The notes below the pieces were generated by a model. It did not search any database, was not told where the DNA came from, and saw only the letters and a program-made list of their open reading frames with translations. From Gigaspora margarita (taxonomy: Eukaryota; Glomeromycota; Glomeromycetes; Diversisporales; Gigasporaceae), in the NCBI GenBank assembly GCA_009809945.1, contig WTPW01000839.1, forward strand, positions 224,064 through 288,063: 64,000 bases of DNA. The letters are read 5' to 3'. Position numbers and translations under genes: made by a program. This document shows positions 36,434-48,027 of this stretch, piece by piece; the first letter of the stretch is position 1; each line of letters opens with the position of its first letter.

Positions 36434-36557
36434 TTATAGTAATTGTATGGGTTGCAGAAAATAACTAAATTAACAAGGGTCATATGGCCGAAGGCCATGT
36501 GATGCGAGTTAATTCACGCAAATTTAGTTATTTACACAATCCCATATAATAACTATA
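36434..36557. repeat. Foldback hairpin with AACTAAATT arms
   Basis: ATAGTAATTGTATGGG..AAATAACTAAATT on the left mirrors AATTTAGTTATT..CCCATATAATAACTAT on the right, around GGCCGAAGGCC. A small palindromic element, no frame. Confidence 0.65.
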
Positions 36558-36559
36558 CT

Positions 36560-38160
36560 ATTGTATGGGTCTGATGTAACAACCCGTGCGTCANCTTCAC
36601 CTCAATAAAAAGCCAATTTTAATATTATTGTCATAAAATATTAATACACGATTATATAACAGCGTAATTAAAAAAAATCAATCCATGATTTAAATTATAA
36701 ATTCTTTAGTGCAAAATATCAAACAACTAAATCAAAGTTTAGGCATAAACCTAATAAAGTAAAAAAATCACAAGAATTTTTTTTTTAAAAAAAAGTCTAA
36801 ACCTAATCTAAAAGCAAAAATATAATTACGCGTAGAAATTTTTAAAAAAAAGCGAAAATAAAATAACATAATCTCGTTCGGTGAAAATTATATAAAGAAA
36901 GTAAAACAAAATAACTTATGATTTGGTATAATTTGAATTTAAAGAAAGCAAAAACTTAATAACATGCAATCCGCCCGAAAAAAGAATTTTAATAAAATAC
37001 GAATCTGTCTAATAAAGAATTTAAAGAAAGTAAAGATTAAAGGCGAAGATTTAATAATGTATGACTTATACAATAAAATTTAAAAAAGAAACCAATAAAT
37101 AAAGAATTTGATTTCAATAAAGATGGTCAACAAGTAGAGAAGTTCCTTTCAATTTTACTAAAGAAAATAAGGAAGTAAGCTAGTATAGTGTTAAAAAGAC
37201 TTTTTCAAGTAAATCTTAGAAACTTATCTTTTAGTAACTAATAGAGTTAAATCGGTCAACGTATATGCTCTCTCTCCTTCAGACGTTTGAAGTTGATTCT
37301 TCGGTTAATATCACTTTTCCAGGACTCTCATGGGGAGAGGGGGGTAAAATGAAATGAATATATGAAACGAACATATAAAAATGAAAAAATGTGGTTTAAT
37401 TATATAGTGGTGTTGCTAGTGGTTTTTAACTTATACCCAATACTCACCATTCTCACAACATGCAGCATGTAATTATGGAAGTGCCATTGTAGTTTATGTC
37501 GGTAATAGTGAAAAGGTGAATTAGTATGTAGTAGAATTATCACAATTTCTATTGTGAATTACTAAAAAAAATTCTTTACAAACTTACTTGGCATATAATA
37601 CATTTAAAACTTAACAACGAATTATTGTGGCTTCTATCAAGAATTACTGTAAAAAGTTCCCATACAATACTTGCTCGTTATTCTAATAACACAATATGTA
37701 GTTGGGGCGGAGTTAGTTCGCGTTGAAATTATTATAGCTTCTATCATGATTTACTGCTATAAACCTTACCATTCTGGCGATACACAGTATATATTAACGT
37801 TGTCCATATCTCAATCTAATTTCAAAAATACAAAGTGCGCATAACGAATGAAAGTCAATCTTTTAAATCTCGAATACAAAGTGCGCGTAACAAACGAAAG
37901 TCAATTTTTTTTTTAAAAAAAAATTAATTCATAGTGATAGATCAATTACAAATTATGACGAATTTATTACAAATAAATAGATCGTCATAATTGTTCATAT
38001 TTTAAATATTCTCACGGTCTTACGGTTTTTGGATACAGCAAATCAAAAACAGCAAAGTGCCAAAAATATTTTATAACTGATAGCAATCGATTTTTGACAA
38101 GTACGTAATGAGATNAGTATCCACCTGATCACAACATATTTATACACAATTACGAATATA
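36560..38160. other. Unassigned; AAAGAATTTAAAGAAAG and TTCTATCA-GAATTACTGT repeats
   Basis: 36840-37150 has purine-rich AATAAAGAATTTAAAGAAAG repetitions. 37500-37770 repeats a TTGTGAATTACT/TTCTATCAAGAATTACTGT theme also seen at 55320-55450. No gene recognised. Confidence 0.4.
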
Positions 38161-39240
38161 TTTCCCACACCATCGTTTACACATGCACGTGTTGTCATCC
38201 TGTGCCGTCAGAATCACCATAACCCTTCTATGAATTGGAAAAATGAAAACCATTGCCCCACCTTAAAAAAAAAGGATTCTTGAAAAAATCAGCATAGCGA
38301 ACATCAAAAAAGTTGAACGGAAACCATCTTTTCGCATTTCATGTTACAGAAGAACTGTAATCATACTGGTATATATCAGATATCATGCGTACACACACGT
38401 ATAGGACGTATGTAATTTTCCCACGATGACAATTTCTTCACACATATGCACAATGAAGCAATTACACGTAATTATAAGATATTGGGCGCGCAGCGGCCAA
38501 TATCAAGGGATCAGTTAAGGTTGCATAATGATCGGGTACCATCATGCCGCTATCGCAGCATGATGGTACCCGATCATTATGCAACCTTAACTGATCATAT
38601 GATATTTTCCAATACACACTAAAATAGGAAAAAAATACGATGAACATAGTAACTTCCAAAATAGGAAAAATATAGCGCACCAAAAAGTTGAACGGAACCA
38701 TCCCTCCACATTTCATGTGATCGTACTGGTATATATTTCCTACACCATCGTTCAATATACATTAACATGCACGTGTTGTCATCCGTGTCGTCAGAATCAC
38801 CATAACCCCTCAAAAATCAGCATAGCAAACATCAAAAAAGTTGATCGGAAACCATCCTTCCCACATTTAATGTTACACAAGAAACGTATCGTTCTGGAAT
38901 TGAAATTAAAATAATCAGTGACGCCAGTTTGCAACATAATGAGTGATTTGCATTATATTATATATATACGGTATGTAAAAATTTAAATTAACATCGTTAA
39001 CATCATAATGAGAGATTATAATCAGTGACGCCAGCCTTACATCATAACAGTGATTTACATATGTATTACATATTTGGTATGTAAAAATTTTAACTCTTTC
39101 CAAAAACGAATAAATGAAAATCATTACTCCTACTAAAAAAGGTTTTTGCAAAAATCAGGATAAGCGACATCAAAAAAGTTGAAGGAAACCATCCCTATAC
39201 ACATTTCATGTTACACAAGAAACGTGATCGTACTGGTATA
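38160..39240. repeat. Three diverged copies of a roughly 120-bp repeat (GAACATCAAAAAAGTTGAACG)
   Basis: The block AGCATAGCGAACATCAAAA..GTTGAACGGAAACCATC..CATTTCATGTTACA occurs near 38291, 38830 and 39157. CATGCACGTGTTGTCATCC..GTCAGAATCACCATAACCC occurs near 38183 and 38768. Frames crossing it are accidental. Confidence 0.7.
38509..38596. repeat. Perfect hairpin, 39-bp arms, 10-nt loop
   Basis: The left arm 38509-38547 (GATCAGTTAAGGTTGCATAA...) and right arm 38558-38596 are exact reverse complements, separated by 38548-38557. Perfect pairing stands out in a region where other repeats have diverged. Confidence 0.95.
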
Positions 39241-39244
39241 TCCT

Positions 39245-39905
39245 AAAAATTATATCATTTATAAGTAAATTTTAAATTTTAAAGATATAGAGAAGTTTAA
39301 CATTATGTAATAAATGCAAACAAATTGTTATAACTTACTATAAAAGTTATAATTAATGATTTTTTATAATTATAACAAGTTTTAGCAATTTGTATATACC
39401 TCTAGATATAATAATCATATACAAACTTGAAGCTATACTTGTAAAAATATGCATATATCACATAAAATATATGTACATATGCAATAGAGTTATGAGGCAT
39501 AGCCTCATATTAACAATTAAAAAAAAAACATATTTGAAGCTTGAAATTAATTATATGATTAAACCTATAAACAAACATAAAAAATTGCATATATCATATT
39601 ATATATTGAAGATTATAATAAGCCTACTGTTTTTAATATTTACAAATAGTGCTCTGGTTCGGGGTCTGAATGCAAAACGAAAATCAGTGTTGTGTGGCTA
39701 AAGCTTGATCTAAAGGATTTAACTATATAAATATTATTTTTATATTGTATTGCAATAATTATGCTATATATATCTCTTATATTATCTGTTAATTTATATA
39801 AATACTCGAATAGTTTAAAAATCATTTGAAATAAGTAATAAATTTTGTTTAGTACTATAATAGTTGCTATTAAGAATCTCGCCATGATTAATTGATTTAC
39901 TTGCT
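39245..39905. other. AT-rich stretch downstream of the kinase gene
   Basis: Probable 3' flank of the minus-strand kinase gene. No other feature recognised. Confidence 0.4.
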
Positions 39906-39913
39906 AAAGAAAT

Positions 39914-41451
39914 TTAAAGATTAATCTTAAAACAAACACAAATAATATAGCATAATTTTTCAAAATAAATACCATTAATTGCCATAGATATTTTCTTAGT
40001 ATTAATCATTTTGCTAGTGTACATAGTATCCGGATTTTTCGGCAAGTTAATTTGCAATGATTGGATTCTTTTATCAGCATCTAAAAATTGCTTTTTAATT
40101 TTATTGTAATCCTCTTCTTCATCTGCATTATCATTCGCATTATTCTCACTATTCACTTCTTCATCCGCATAATTATCATTATCATCTTCGTCTATATTAT
40201 CATCAGCATTATTTTTACTATCATTGTTATTCACCGCTTTTTCATCTGTTTTATTTTTACCAGTAAAAATCTGGAAGCACCATGTCATGAAACAACAGAA
40301 ATGTTCTATAGAAAAGCGATGCATCACATTATCATTATCATCAATATCATCTAAAACATCTAAATCATCCGGATATCTCATTATATCACACCATTCCCAA
40401 AACTTATCAATAAGATTATCGGCAGTAGGCCGTTTTTGTGGATCTGAATCCATGCATTTCTGAGCTAATTTGACATAACAATCTGGAGCCCCAGGAGCGA
40501 ATTCAGGACGTAATCCAAAATAAATCTTTATTGCAAGTTCATTATTAAATTGATAACCATCAAAAGGTCTTTGTCCAGTTGACATCTCTGACATGATGAC
40601 ACCAAAGCCATAAATATCAGCAGCTTGTGTAAGCTCTTGACCCGACAAGACTTCTGGAGCAACATAAGGCATAACTCCATAAATACCGTTTTCTGAATCA
40701 TTTTCATCACTCTTTTTAGACAATCCTAGATCTGCGATGTAAGATTTCAAAGTTGCGTTAATGTGTTGATCTTGCAAAATATTACCACTGTGAAAGTCTG
40801 CATGAATATATCCTGCTCTATGAATTTGAGATAAATCTGTTGCGATTTCGCGAAGTAGATTTAATTTAGTCTCCCAAGTAAGATTTTGAAAATTTTTTCC
40901 CAAAAACTTATGAAGATTTCCACTATCAGCATATTGAAATACCATAAAGTATTTATTTTCACTGTTTTGAGTCAGTCCATATATCCTAAATTTATTACCA
41001 AACATATTACATTTTATAATATTGTCAAACTTCGTAATTAATTAAATGAATTAGTTCATTATATATTTAACAAATGATTGAACTAATAATGATTTAACTC
41101 ACTTCTTTTAAAGACAAGGTCTTGAGTGCAACGATATTTGATGTTTCACGCATTCTTACATAATTATAATCATTACGATCAACTTTTCGGATACCATCCA
41201 ACCAGATTGCTGAATATACATAACCAAATCCTCCTTTACCAATTTCTTTTACATTAGATAATCTATCAAATGGAATCCATTCTATCGTAGTTTCATATGC
41301 AAAGTTTCTAAGTTGGAACGCTTTCATGCAATCATCAATATCATTATTTCTACTTGTCCATCTTGTTGTTATGTCAGGGTCGCATGATAAACACCATGCT
41401 TCGCTCGTGTTATCTTCATTACAATGTGCGCATTTTCCGTATTCAGATTCA
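39914..41451 (-). CDS. TKL-like protein kinase with Cys-ribbon (3' exons of a Sel1-kinase gene)
   Basis: Two exons read 41451-41103 and 41029-39914, joined across a 73-bp intron (GTGAGT..AAG) in phase. The first encodes EYGKCAHCNEDNTSEAWCLS (C-x2-C-x9-C-x2-C, zinc-ribbon-like), EWIPFDRLSNVKEI, the glycine loop GKGGFG and VALK. The second starts FDNIIKCNMFGNKFRIYGLT and carries the catalytic HADFHSGN (HRD Arg replaced by Ala), DLG, the APEVL activation-loop end and GFGVIMSEM. The kinase domain is complete and probably active towards Ser/Thr or Tyr in signalling; the substrate is unknown. After it comes a very acidic Asp/Asn/Glu tail (from about 40290) that ends in a hydrophobic stretch. The 5' edge at 41451 is a 3' splice site (ATATAG), so coding continues upstream through the micro-exon array to the Sel1 exon. 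Such kinases form a huge family in arbuscular mycorrhizal fungi. Confidence 0.85.
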
Positions 41452-43462
41452 CTATATAAAGATAATCATAAATATGGTTTATCACATCTGCCATGCTATT
41501 AAAATTTTATATCGAATGTAAATAATTTTTATGCTTACCGACTGAATGAAATGATTTACATGTAATAGTAATAAATATATATATCTTGATTTGTAAACTA
41601 GTTTTGTTGTTTTTTATTCTTTCTATTAATAAATTTTCTTTATACTCACATACTGAATGAGGCAATTAGTGCGGATGAAATGATTTGTACGTAATGGTAA
41701 ATAAATACCAAAGTTCTTGTTTTGTGAACTTGTTTTGCTGTTTTTATTTAAAAGATTATTAAATGTTCTCTATACTCACTGGCTAAATTAATGCGAATGA
41801 AATGATTTGTACACAATGGTAAATAAGCATTTATTTATTGTTTTTAACTTTGTTTTGCTAATTTTATTTCTAAAATTAATAATCCTTTTACTCACGTGCT
41901 GAGTGAGACAATTAATGCGAATGAAATTATTTGTAAGTAATGGTTAATAAGTATCTATGTTCTTGCTTTGTTTGCTGTTTTTATTTCTAAAAAATTATTA
42001 ATTGTTTTTTACACTCACCCGCTGAGTGGGACGATTAATGCGAATGAAATGATTTGTACGTAATGATAAATAAGTTTTTATATTCTTGTTTTGTGAACTT
42101 GTTTTTCTGTTTCTATTTCTAAAAATTATTAAATGCTCTATATACTCACGGGCTAAATGAATGAATGTACATAAAAGTAAATAAATATTATTTGTGTTTC
42201 TAAAAGTTATTAAATGTTCTCTATACTCACTCACTGAATAAAATGATCAATTAAAATATTTATGTTTTTGTTTTGTGAACTTGTTTTGCTATTTTTATTT
42301 ATAAAAATTATTAAATTTCTTTATACTCACTCGCTGAATGAAATGATTAATGCGAATAAAATGATATGCACATAATGGTAAATAAATAGTAATGTTCATG
42401 TTTGATAACTTGTTCGGTTGTTTTTATTTCCAATGATTATTAAACGTTCTTTATACTCACATACTGGGTGAGAGATTAATGCGAATAAAATGATTGTACG
42501 TAATGGTACAATTTAAGTTCTTTTTTTGTGAGCTGTTTTATTCCTAAAAATTATTAAACGTTCTTTGTACTTACTCGCTGAGTGAATGATTAATGTGAAT
42601 GAAATGATTAATACGCAACGATAAGTAAGCATTTATGTCCTTGTTGTGTGACCTTGTTTTGCTGGCTTATTACTAAAAATTATTGTTTCTTTATACTCAC
42701 GGGCTAAATGAACCGATTAATGGGAATGAAATGATTTGTACGTAATTGTACGTGAATAAGTAATTATGTCCTTGTCTTGTGTATATGTTCTTTATACTCA
42801 CTCGCTGAATGAAAAGATTTATATTTAACAGTAAATAAGCTCATGTTTTGTAAACTTGTTTGCTGTTTTTATTTCTTAAAATGTTCATACTCACGAACTG
42901 AATGAAATGAAATGTGAATGAAATAATTTGTACACAATAGTAAATAAGTAATTTTTTAACTTGTTTTGCTGTCTTCATTTCTAAAAATTATTAAACATTC
43001 CTTACTCACTCGCTAAATGGAATGATTAATATGAATAAAATGATTTACTTTGTTTTTTCTAAAAAATTATTAAATGGTTTTTATACTCACTAACTAAATT
43101 AATGTGAATGAAATTATTTGTACGCAATGGTAAAGAATTATATTCTTGATTTATGAACTTGTTTTGCGGGGTTTTTTTTAATTTCTATCCATTTATAAAT
43201 GCTCTTTATACTCACTAACTAAATTAATACAAATATAAGTATTTATATTCTTGTTTTGTAAACTATTCTACTGTTTTTATTTTCATCCATTAATAAAACG
43301 CTTTTGTACTTACGTACTAAATTAATAAACATCAGATATTTATGCTGCTTACATATAGATTAATAAATGTTTTTTTATGCTTACTTACTCCCTGATGGTT
43401 AGGATTATATAGTAAGTATTTCCAAAATAAAGAAATTACAAATTATAATAAAACAAACTTAC
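41452..43462 (-). repeat. Array of 19 intron-like units separated by 18 three-base micro-exons
   Basis: On the minus strand, 18 boundaries all have the form YAG-NNN-GTRAGY. Triplets from 5' to 3' are GGA (43391-43389), TAC (43316), TTA (43218), TTA (43093), CGA (43012), TTC (42897), CGA (42804), CCC (42703), CGA (42577), TAT (42463), CGA (42333), TGA (42231), CCC (42152), CGG (42021), CAC (41898), CCA (41782), TAT (41652) and TCG (41541). Spacers are 71-128 bp, ordinary fungal intron length, and share interiors such as AACAAGTTCACAAAACAAG and ATTAATCATTTCATTCAG. Sel1 exon phase 2 plus the 18 triplets plus the kinase exon gives an open frame encoding DTYYDSDPDIDDPGTHIR. Seventeen triplets begin with a pyrimidine, which falls at the codon wobble position. 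Function as exons is inference; the pattern is directly visible. Confidence 0.75.
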
Positions 43463-43785
43463 TTTTTAATCCACTCATCAAATTTATTTTCATTCTCTTC
43501 CACGCCAATTCCATAATAGTAACAAATAGCAGTTTTATAAATTCCCATAGAATTACCTGCCTCAGCAGATTTCAGATAATATGTAAATGCTTTATATTTA
43601 TCTATTTCAACCCCAATTCCTAAGTAATAACAATATCCAACTTGATACATTCCATAAGAATTATTCACATCTGCTGATTTTTGATAATAAATAAATGCCT
43701 TATTTTCATCCTTTTCAACTTCAATTCCATATTCATAACAATTTCCAAGCCATAAAGTTCCGTCTGAATCGTTCATTTCTACCAT
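43463..43785 (-). CDS. Sel1-repeat exon, probable 5' exon of the kinase gene
   Basis: Starts at ATG 43785 (an in-frame TAA lies just upstream). It encodes about two and a half Sel1/TPR-like repeats: LGNCYEYGIEVEKDENKAFI, YYQKSADVNNSYGMYQVGYC, YYLGIGVEIDKYKAFTYYLK and SAEAGNSMGIYKTAICYYYG, ending NKFDEWIK. Sel1 repeats form alpha-solenoid protein-interaction surfaces. The exon ends at an ideal GTAAGT donor (43462-43457), and its phase (two bases over) matches both the micro-exon array and, if all of it is skipped, the kinase exon at 41451. With all micro-exons the full frame is exactly 614 codons including stop. The alternative is a short stand-alone Sel1 protein stopping at the TAA inside the donor (43461-43459). 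The protein starts mid-repeat, so an upstream exon may be missing. Confidence 0.65.
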
Positions 43786-43789
43786 GTTT

Positions 43790-44600
43790 GACAATTAATG
43801 AGTTTACTGTAGTTTATTAAAACCAACAATTCTACGAATAATTTCATCTGATTAACTAATACCTTTTGTAATCGCTTTTTATTAAGTCTTCGTTTGACAT
43901 ACGAAGATACTCTGTAAAAAGTATAAAAAATATAAGGTCCCTACTTTACATGCGGAGGAGAACAAGACAATAGCGAACTTTGTAGATCCAAGCCCATCAG
44001 CGAAACCATTGTGACAATTGCTTCCTTTTTATGCTTACAATTGCTTACAAATTCTAGAACTGACCCAAGCCTTAACCGGTTCAATCCCGATTCTCCTTTT
44101 CTTCCTTTCTTGGTAGTATTGGGGCTTCGTGGGAACGATTTCTTCCCGATTTCTTAGCTGGTTCTTTGGCGCATCGGATCGGGTTTTGGTCACGTTTTCA
44201 GGTCTCGTGACGGCGAATCCGGCGCAGCAAATTTCGGCGGTTTTACCTTCAACAATAGTAATACAGGCAGTGTCTCCAAGTAGGCACCCGTAAAGTAGGT
44301 CGTCAAATTATTCGCAAATACACTCCTTTGTGGTAAAATCTGCCATTACCGTTATCAATACTATAAACGGTGTGATATGTAAAATCACGAAGTATATGGT
44401 TTACTATAGTAAATTAAGTGATGTGCGTCATTAAAACCTCATATCATAACTAATTGGAAAATGCATTAGATGCAATAAAAACGTGAATTTCTGCACTTAA
44501 ACATCACGATATGCACCATATTTATATCTTTGATATTTGTTAACGTTAAACTATACAAATCGCTCTAACAGGTTTTTATCTTGATTAACTAGGTCAAAAC
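43790..44600. other. Upstream region of the Sel1-kinase gene; CpG-containing unassigned sequence
   Basis: It probably includes the promoter of the minus-strand gene. A short minus frame beginning ATGTCAAACGAAGACTTAAT near 43900 could be an earlier exon, but I could not splice it in frame. 44080-44250 is comparatively GC-rich (CGGATCGGGTTTTGG, GCGAATCCGGCGCAG) and could be a transposon fragment. Confidence 0.35.
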
Positions 44601-44694
44601 CAATATCATGAGGCCAATTTGTGCAACCAAAATTCAGCAGATCGGCCAAAACTTAAGGTCAGAATCAGTGTTTCGGCTGAAACCTCACCCTAAA

Positions 44695-45050
44695 GTCCGA
44701 AACGTTCGACCCTGGAATTTTGATATCGCCCATCCGAAATTGCCAAAACTACCGAAATTACTGAAACCTCCGAAATGGGCGAAACTCACCGAAATTGGGC
44801 GAAACCAAACTTCCGAAACTTCTGAAACCTCCAAACTGGGCGAAACCTAATTTCCGAAACTTCTGAAACTGTGTGAGCTGTCCGAAACCTCCGAAACTTA
44901 GTAAATAAAAAAAAAAAAAACAGCCCCGCAAACTCGAGAACATTTCTTGAATATAAAAAAAAACAGCCCCGCAACTTAGGAACCTTTCTTGAATATAAAA
45001 AAAAACAGTCCCGCAAACTTGAGAACCTTTCTTGAATATAAAAAAAACAG
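44695..45050. repeat. CCGAAAC-rich microsatellite followed by three 43-bp tandem units
   Basis: 44700-44900 repeats short CCGAAACY words (CCGAAATTGC, CCGAAACTTCTGAAACCTCC). 44921-45050 has three units of A-run, CAGCCCCGCAAACT, GAGAACCTTTCTTGAATATA. ORFs in both strands here are repeat artefacts. Confidence 0.8.
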
Positions 45051-45059
45051 ACACGTCAG

Positions 45060-46680
45060 AATTGTGTGCCAGGTTAGTACCAGATTACCAAGATCAGGCG
45101 TAACGTTACACGATCAGAAACGCGCTCATCTTGCCAAAAAATCTGTTATTTCTCCAAAATTTGCATAAGAAATCATTTTCGTGCTTCAATTAAAAGTTTC
45201 CTTTAACGATTTTATTATATGCTTTGGTTAACATTTAACCTTAATACAAATGCTAACCTTAATATCAATGAATTTTTAAGAATTTTGCACATTTCGGACG
45301 TGCGATCGGCAACATGCATAGCGCAATTCATGCGATGCAGATAACGTCACAAGCCCATCACAAATACAGGGTCGCGATGACAATAGTTATGACATCTTTT
45401 TTAAAGTGACATTAAATAGGATTATACATCGTATCCAAATTTTTAATTTTAGAGAGGTAGGGGTAATTTGAGGAATTGATGATTTCTGTGTGATCCTGTG
45501 ATCAAAGTCGGATGATTTTTATACCATTCGATTCATCCCCTATCGAGATGAATCAAATGGTATAAAATTTATTTGATTTTGATCACTGAATCATACAAGA
45601 TATTCTCGATTATATGCTACACAAAAATGATCCTTGAAAGTAATTTTGAGAAGTGATCTATTGTTATCCGGTGAACAGAATCGGGTGAGCTTTGTACAAT
45701 TCGATTCATCTCATTGAGACGAATCAAATAGCATAAAAATTATTCTATCCGATCATTAGACCACGAGATATCCAAATTCGTCAAATTGCCCTTAGACCAT
45801 TTATTTCGAAATTAATTTAATTCGAAATCAGAAACTTGATGGCCTATTATTTTCAACGCAATGTAGATTCATTATGCTGATCAAATTAAAAAATAGCATA
45901 TTTGGCTTCTATTTCATATTTTTATATAAAAAAAAAGTAATTCTGCATTCGTTTTTTTTTAATCCCATCGTTATAATAAATGTTGTTTATAAAAAATAAG
46001 TATTTTTTAACTAAACGGTAAAACTCTCTGATTTACAAATGGACTTGCAAACTGTAAATGTTTTTCACTGATTCACAAATGCTGATTCTAGAGTTGTAGG
46101 TGAAGCTACTATTGAATTTTACCATAAGCTTTTCAATATTTAGTTTATCAGTTTCACCAACATTTGCTAAATTCACCAGCTTTACTTGCAACTCTGATCG
46201 ATTCTGAATTAACAGGAATCAATAAACGATGCACTACATAGTCATATTACTAATTTTATATATAATAATTCTAAATTATGTATAAGTTTAATACAAAATT
46301 TTTAATATTAAAATAAATAAGTTTTTGGATAAATATTTTTAGTGCATAAAGTGCACATATAGTAACCAATATAAATACCGATTATTGGGGTTAGGATTAG
46401 AGTTTAAAGTTATATCGCGAGAGGTGCATTTTTGTTAAAAATGCAACAGGGGTTACCCTAGTAAATTGCGAGAGTGCGGAGTGCACCAAAAATAAATGCC
46501 CTAAGTTTTTATATTAGTTATTTTAACTTTATCAAATTACCCCTTTCTACCTTATATATCCTATTTATTCTTATTTGTAAGTTTATTTATATAATAACGA
46601 ATTCTTCTACGATTGTAATTTTTTTTCGGAATTCTATATCTAATCATCAAAAAAAAAATAAATAAATAAAAAAAATGTTT
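45060..46680. other. Unassigned; worn CCCTAA-family MITE and a palindromic segment
   Basis: 45090-45250 keeps AGATCAGGCGTAACGTTACA and TTTAACCTTAATACAAATGC..CTAACC words of the CCCTAA-rich MITE family. 45480-45790 repeats GATTCATC..GAGATGAATCAAATGGTATAAAA in direct and inverted form, related to 60518-60788. No gene seen. Confidence 0.45.
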
Positions 46681-46681
46681 G

Positions 46682-46832
46682 CTTATTTTATTTCCGTATA
46701 ACTCCTTCTATTTTCGAAATTTCAAAGAAAAATAGCACTTTTCAGACTCCCACTTATTTTATTTCCGTATAACTCCTATTTCATTTTCTGTTTTCGAAAT
46801 TTCAAAGCAAAATAGCACTTTTCAGACTCCCA
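46682..46832. repeat. Tandem duplication, 71 and 80 bp
   Basis: Two copies of a segment running from CTTATTTTATTTCCGTATAA to CACTTTTCAGACTCCCA, the second with a 9-bp insertion. A third start follows at 46833. Confidence 0.9.
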
Positions 46833-46995
46833 CTTATTTTAACAATGAGATAATTCTGAAACACCCTAATGTAATTACTTCTTTTAAATGAGAATGATTT
46901 AATGCTATAATTAGACTTTCTGCAATGGAAACAATCGTCATTTTTGTTTTAGGTGCTGAATAATTCGTTCAGTATATTAAATCATCGTTAGTATT

Positions 46996-47175
46996 ATGCG
47001 TAAAACTTCATTTAATGAGCTCGAAATACAATTCTTCAGATTATTGACTTCTAGAAAGGCTCACGAGCTAAGAAGAAAGTTTATGCGGATGTTTATTTCT
47101 ATAAACGGATATATGGCGTTTAATACTTACCACATGTGTCTTGTATTTTTATTGTTTCACGAGCAAGGAAATTAA
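46996..47175 (+). CDS. Possible small hypothetical protein, 59 aa
   Basis: ATG to TAA frame MRKTSFNELEIQFFRLLTSR..KAHELRRKFMRMFISINGYM..AFNTYHMCLVFLLFHEQGN. Its composition (Glu/Arg/Lys helix, then a hydrophobic end) is more protein-like than neighbouring frames, and it lies in the CpG-containing compartment. No family, partner or splice evidence; it may be a fragment or chance. Confidence 0.2.
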   Translation: MRKTSFNELEIQFFRLLTSRKAHELRRKFMRMFISINGYMAFNTYHMCLVFLLFHEQGN

Positions 47176-47179
47176 GGTC

Positions 47180-48020
47180 TATACTATTACAATTACTATC
47201 AAATTTCAGGTAGATTTTGTTTCCATCTACACTCATTTCACAAACATGTTTAAACAATTATTTCACTGACGGTTCATTTCATAGACAAGATTTTTTTAAA
47301 AAACTGTATCAACCTTAACTTTAATTTTAAACCCGACCCTAAAGGTAATGACTAGAATTATTTTGTCGGTGAAATAAACTTGTTGGTGAAACAAGATGTC
47401 GGTGAATTGCTTTTCGATGAAATGAATAAAATATATGATCGTAAGACTTTTGATTTACATAGTAGTAGGTAGTAGTATACCACACCCAAATGCAAAATGC
47501 ATGCGTTATCACAAGGTGCCCATCTCTAGCTATGGAATAAGTTTCTATCGTATATATTATACGTAGCATGTAGATTACTATCGAAGTAATATTCATTTCA
47601 TGCATGAGCATGTAACACCATTCTGACGAAAATGCATATTCATACAAATAATTACACTTACTAGAAATGCATATGTGGGCGGCTTCACTGCCCGTTCAAC
47701 TAACTAATACGTAATTAGAGTAGAGGTGGTATGATAACAACATGCTGATTAATAATTCAATTATGTACGTAAATCAAATTTAAAGTTTCAACAAGTTTTT
47801 TAAAAAATATTTTTGATAAAAGTATAAAATTTAAATAAGCGCAAATGAGACTAGTTTTAAATATAAATATGAAAATATATAAACAAAAAGTTGATTTATT
47901 TAAATTTTTATATAGTTCTCAGCCTGTTTGGACTTTTTGCAAATCGAGTTTTATATATATATATTTTTATTTTATCTGTCGTTGACAAATACTTTTAATA
48001 TAGCTCCCGGCTTCTTTTCG
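47180..48020. other. Unassigned; GGTGAAACAAGATG repeat shared with 53.1 kb
   Basis: 47280-47420 contains TTGTTGGTGAAACAAGATGT and GGTGAATT, also present at about 53150-53215 inside the transporter locus. The minus frame 47339-47647 lacks recognisable features. Confidence 0.45.
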
Positions 48021-48027
48021 TTCAGAC

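Noticed and set aside
40088-40710. Plus-strand and alternative-frame ORFs over the kinase
   Set aside because: Shadows of the kinase exon and its low-complexity acidic tail.
41998-42234. 78-aa minus ORF within the micro-exon array
   Set aside because: Runs through two intron-like units and a splice-like boundary; composition follows the repeat.
44608-45054. ORFs rich in PKLPKLPK and FFFYLL
   Set aside because: They read through the CCGAAAC microsatellite and the 43-bp tandem units.
47339-47647. 102-aa minus ORF
   Set aside because: No recognisable domain, unusual Tyr/His/Met-rich composition, overlaps a dispersed repeat.
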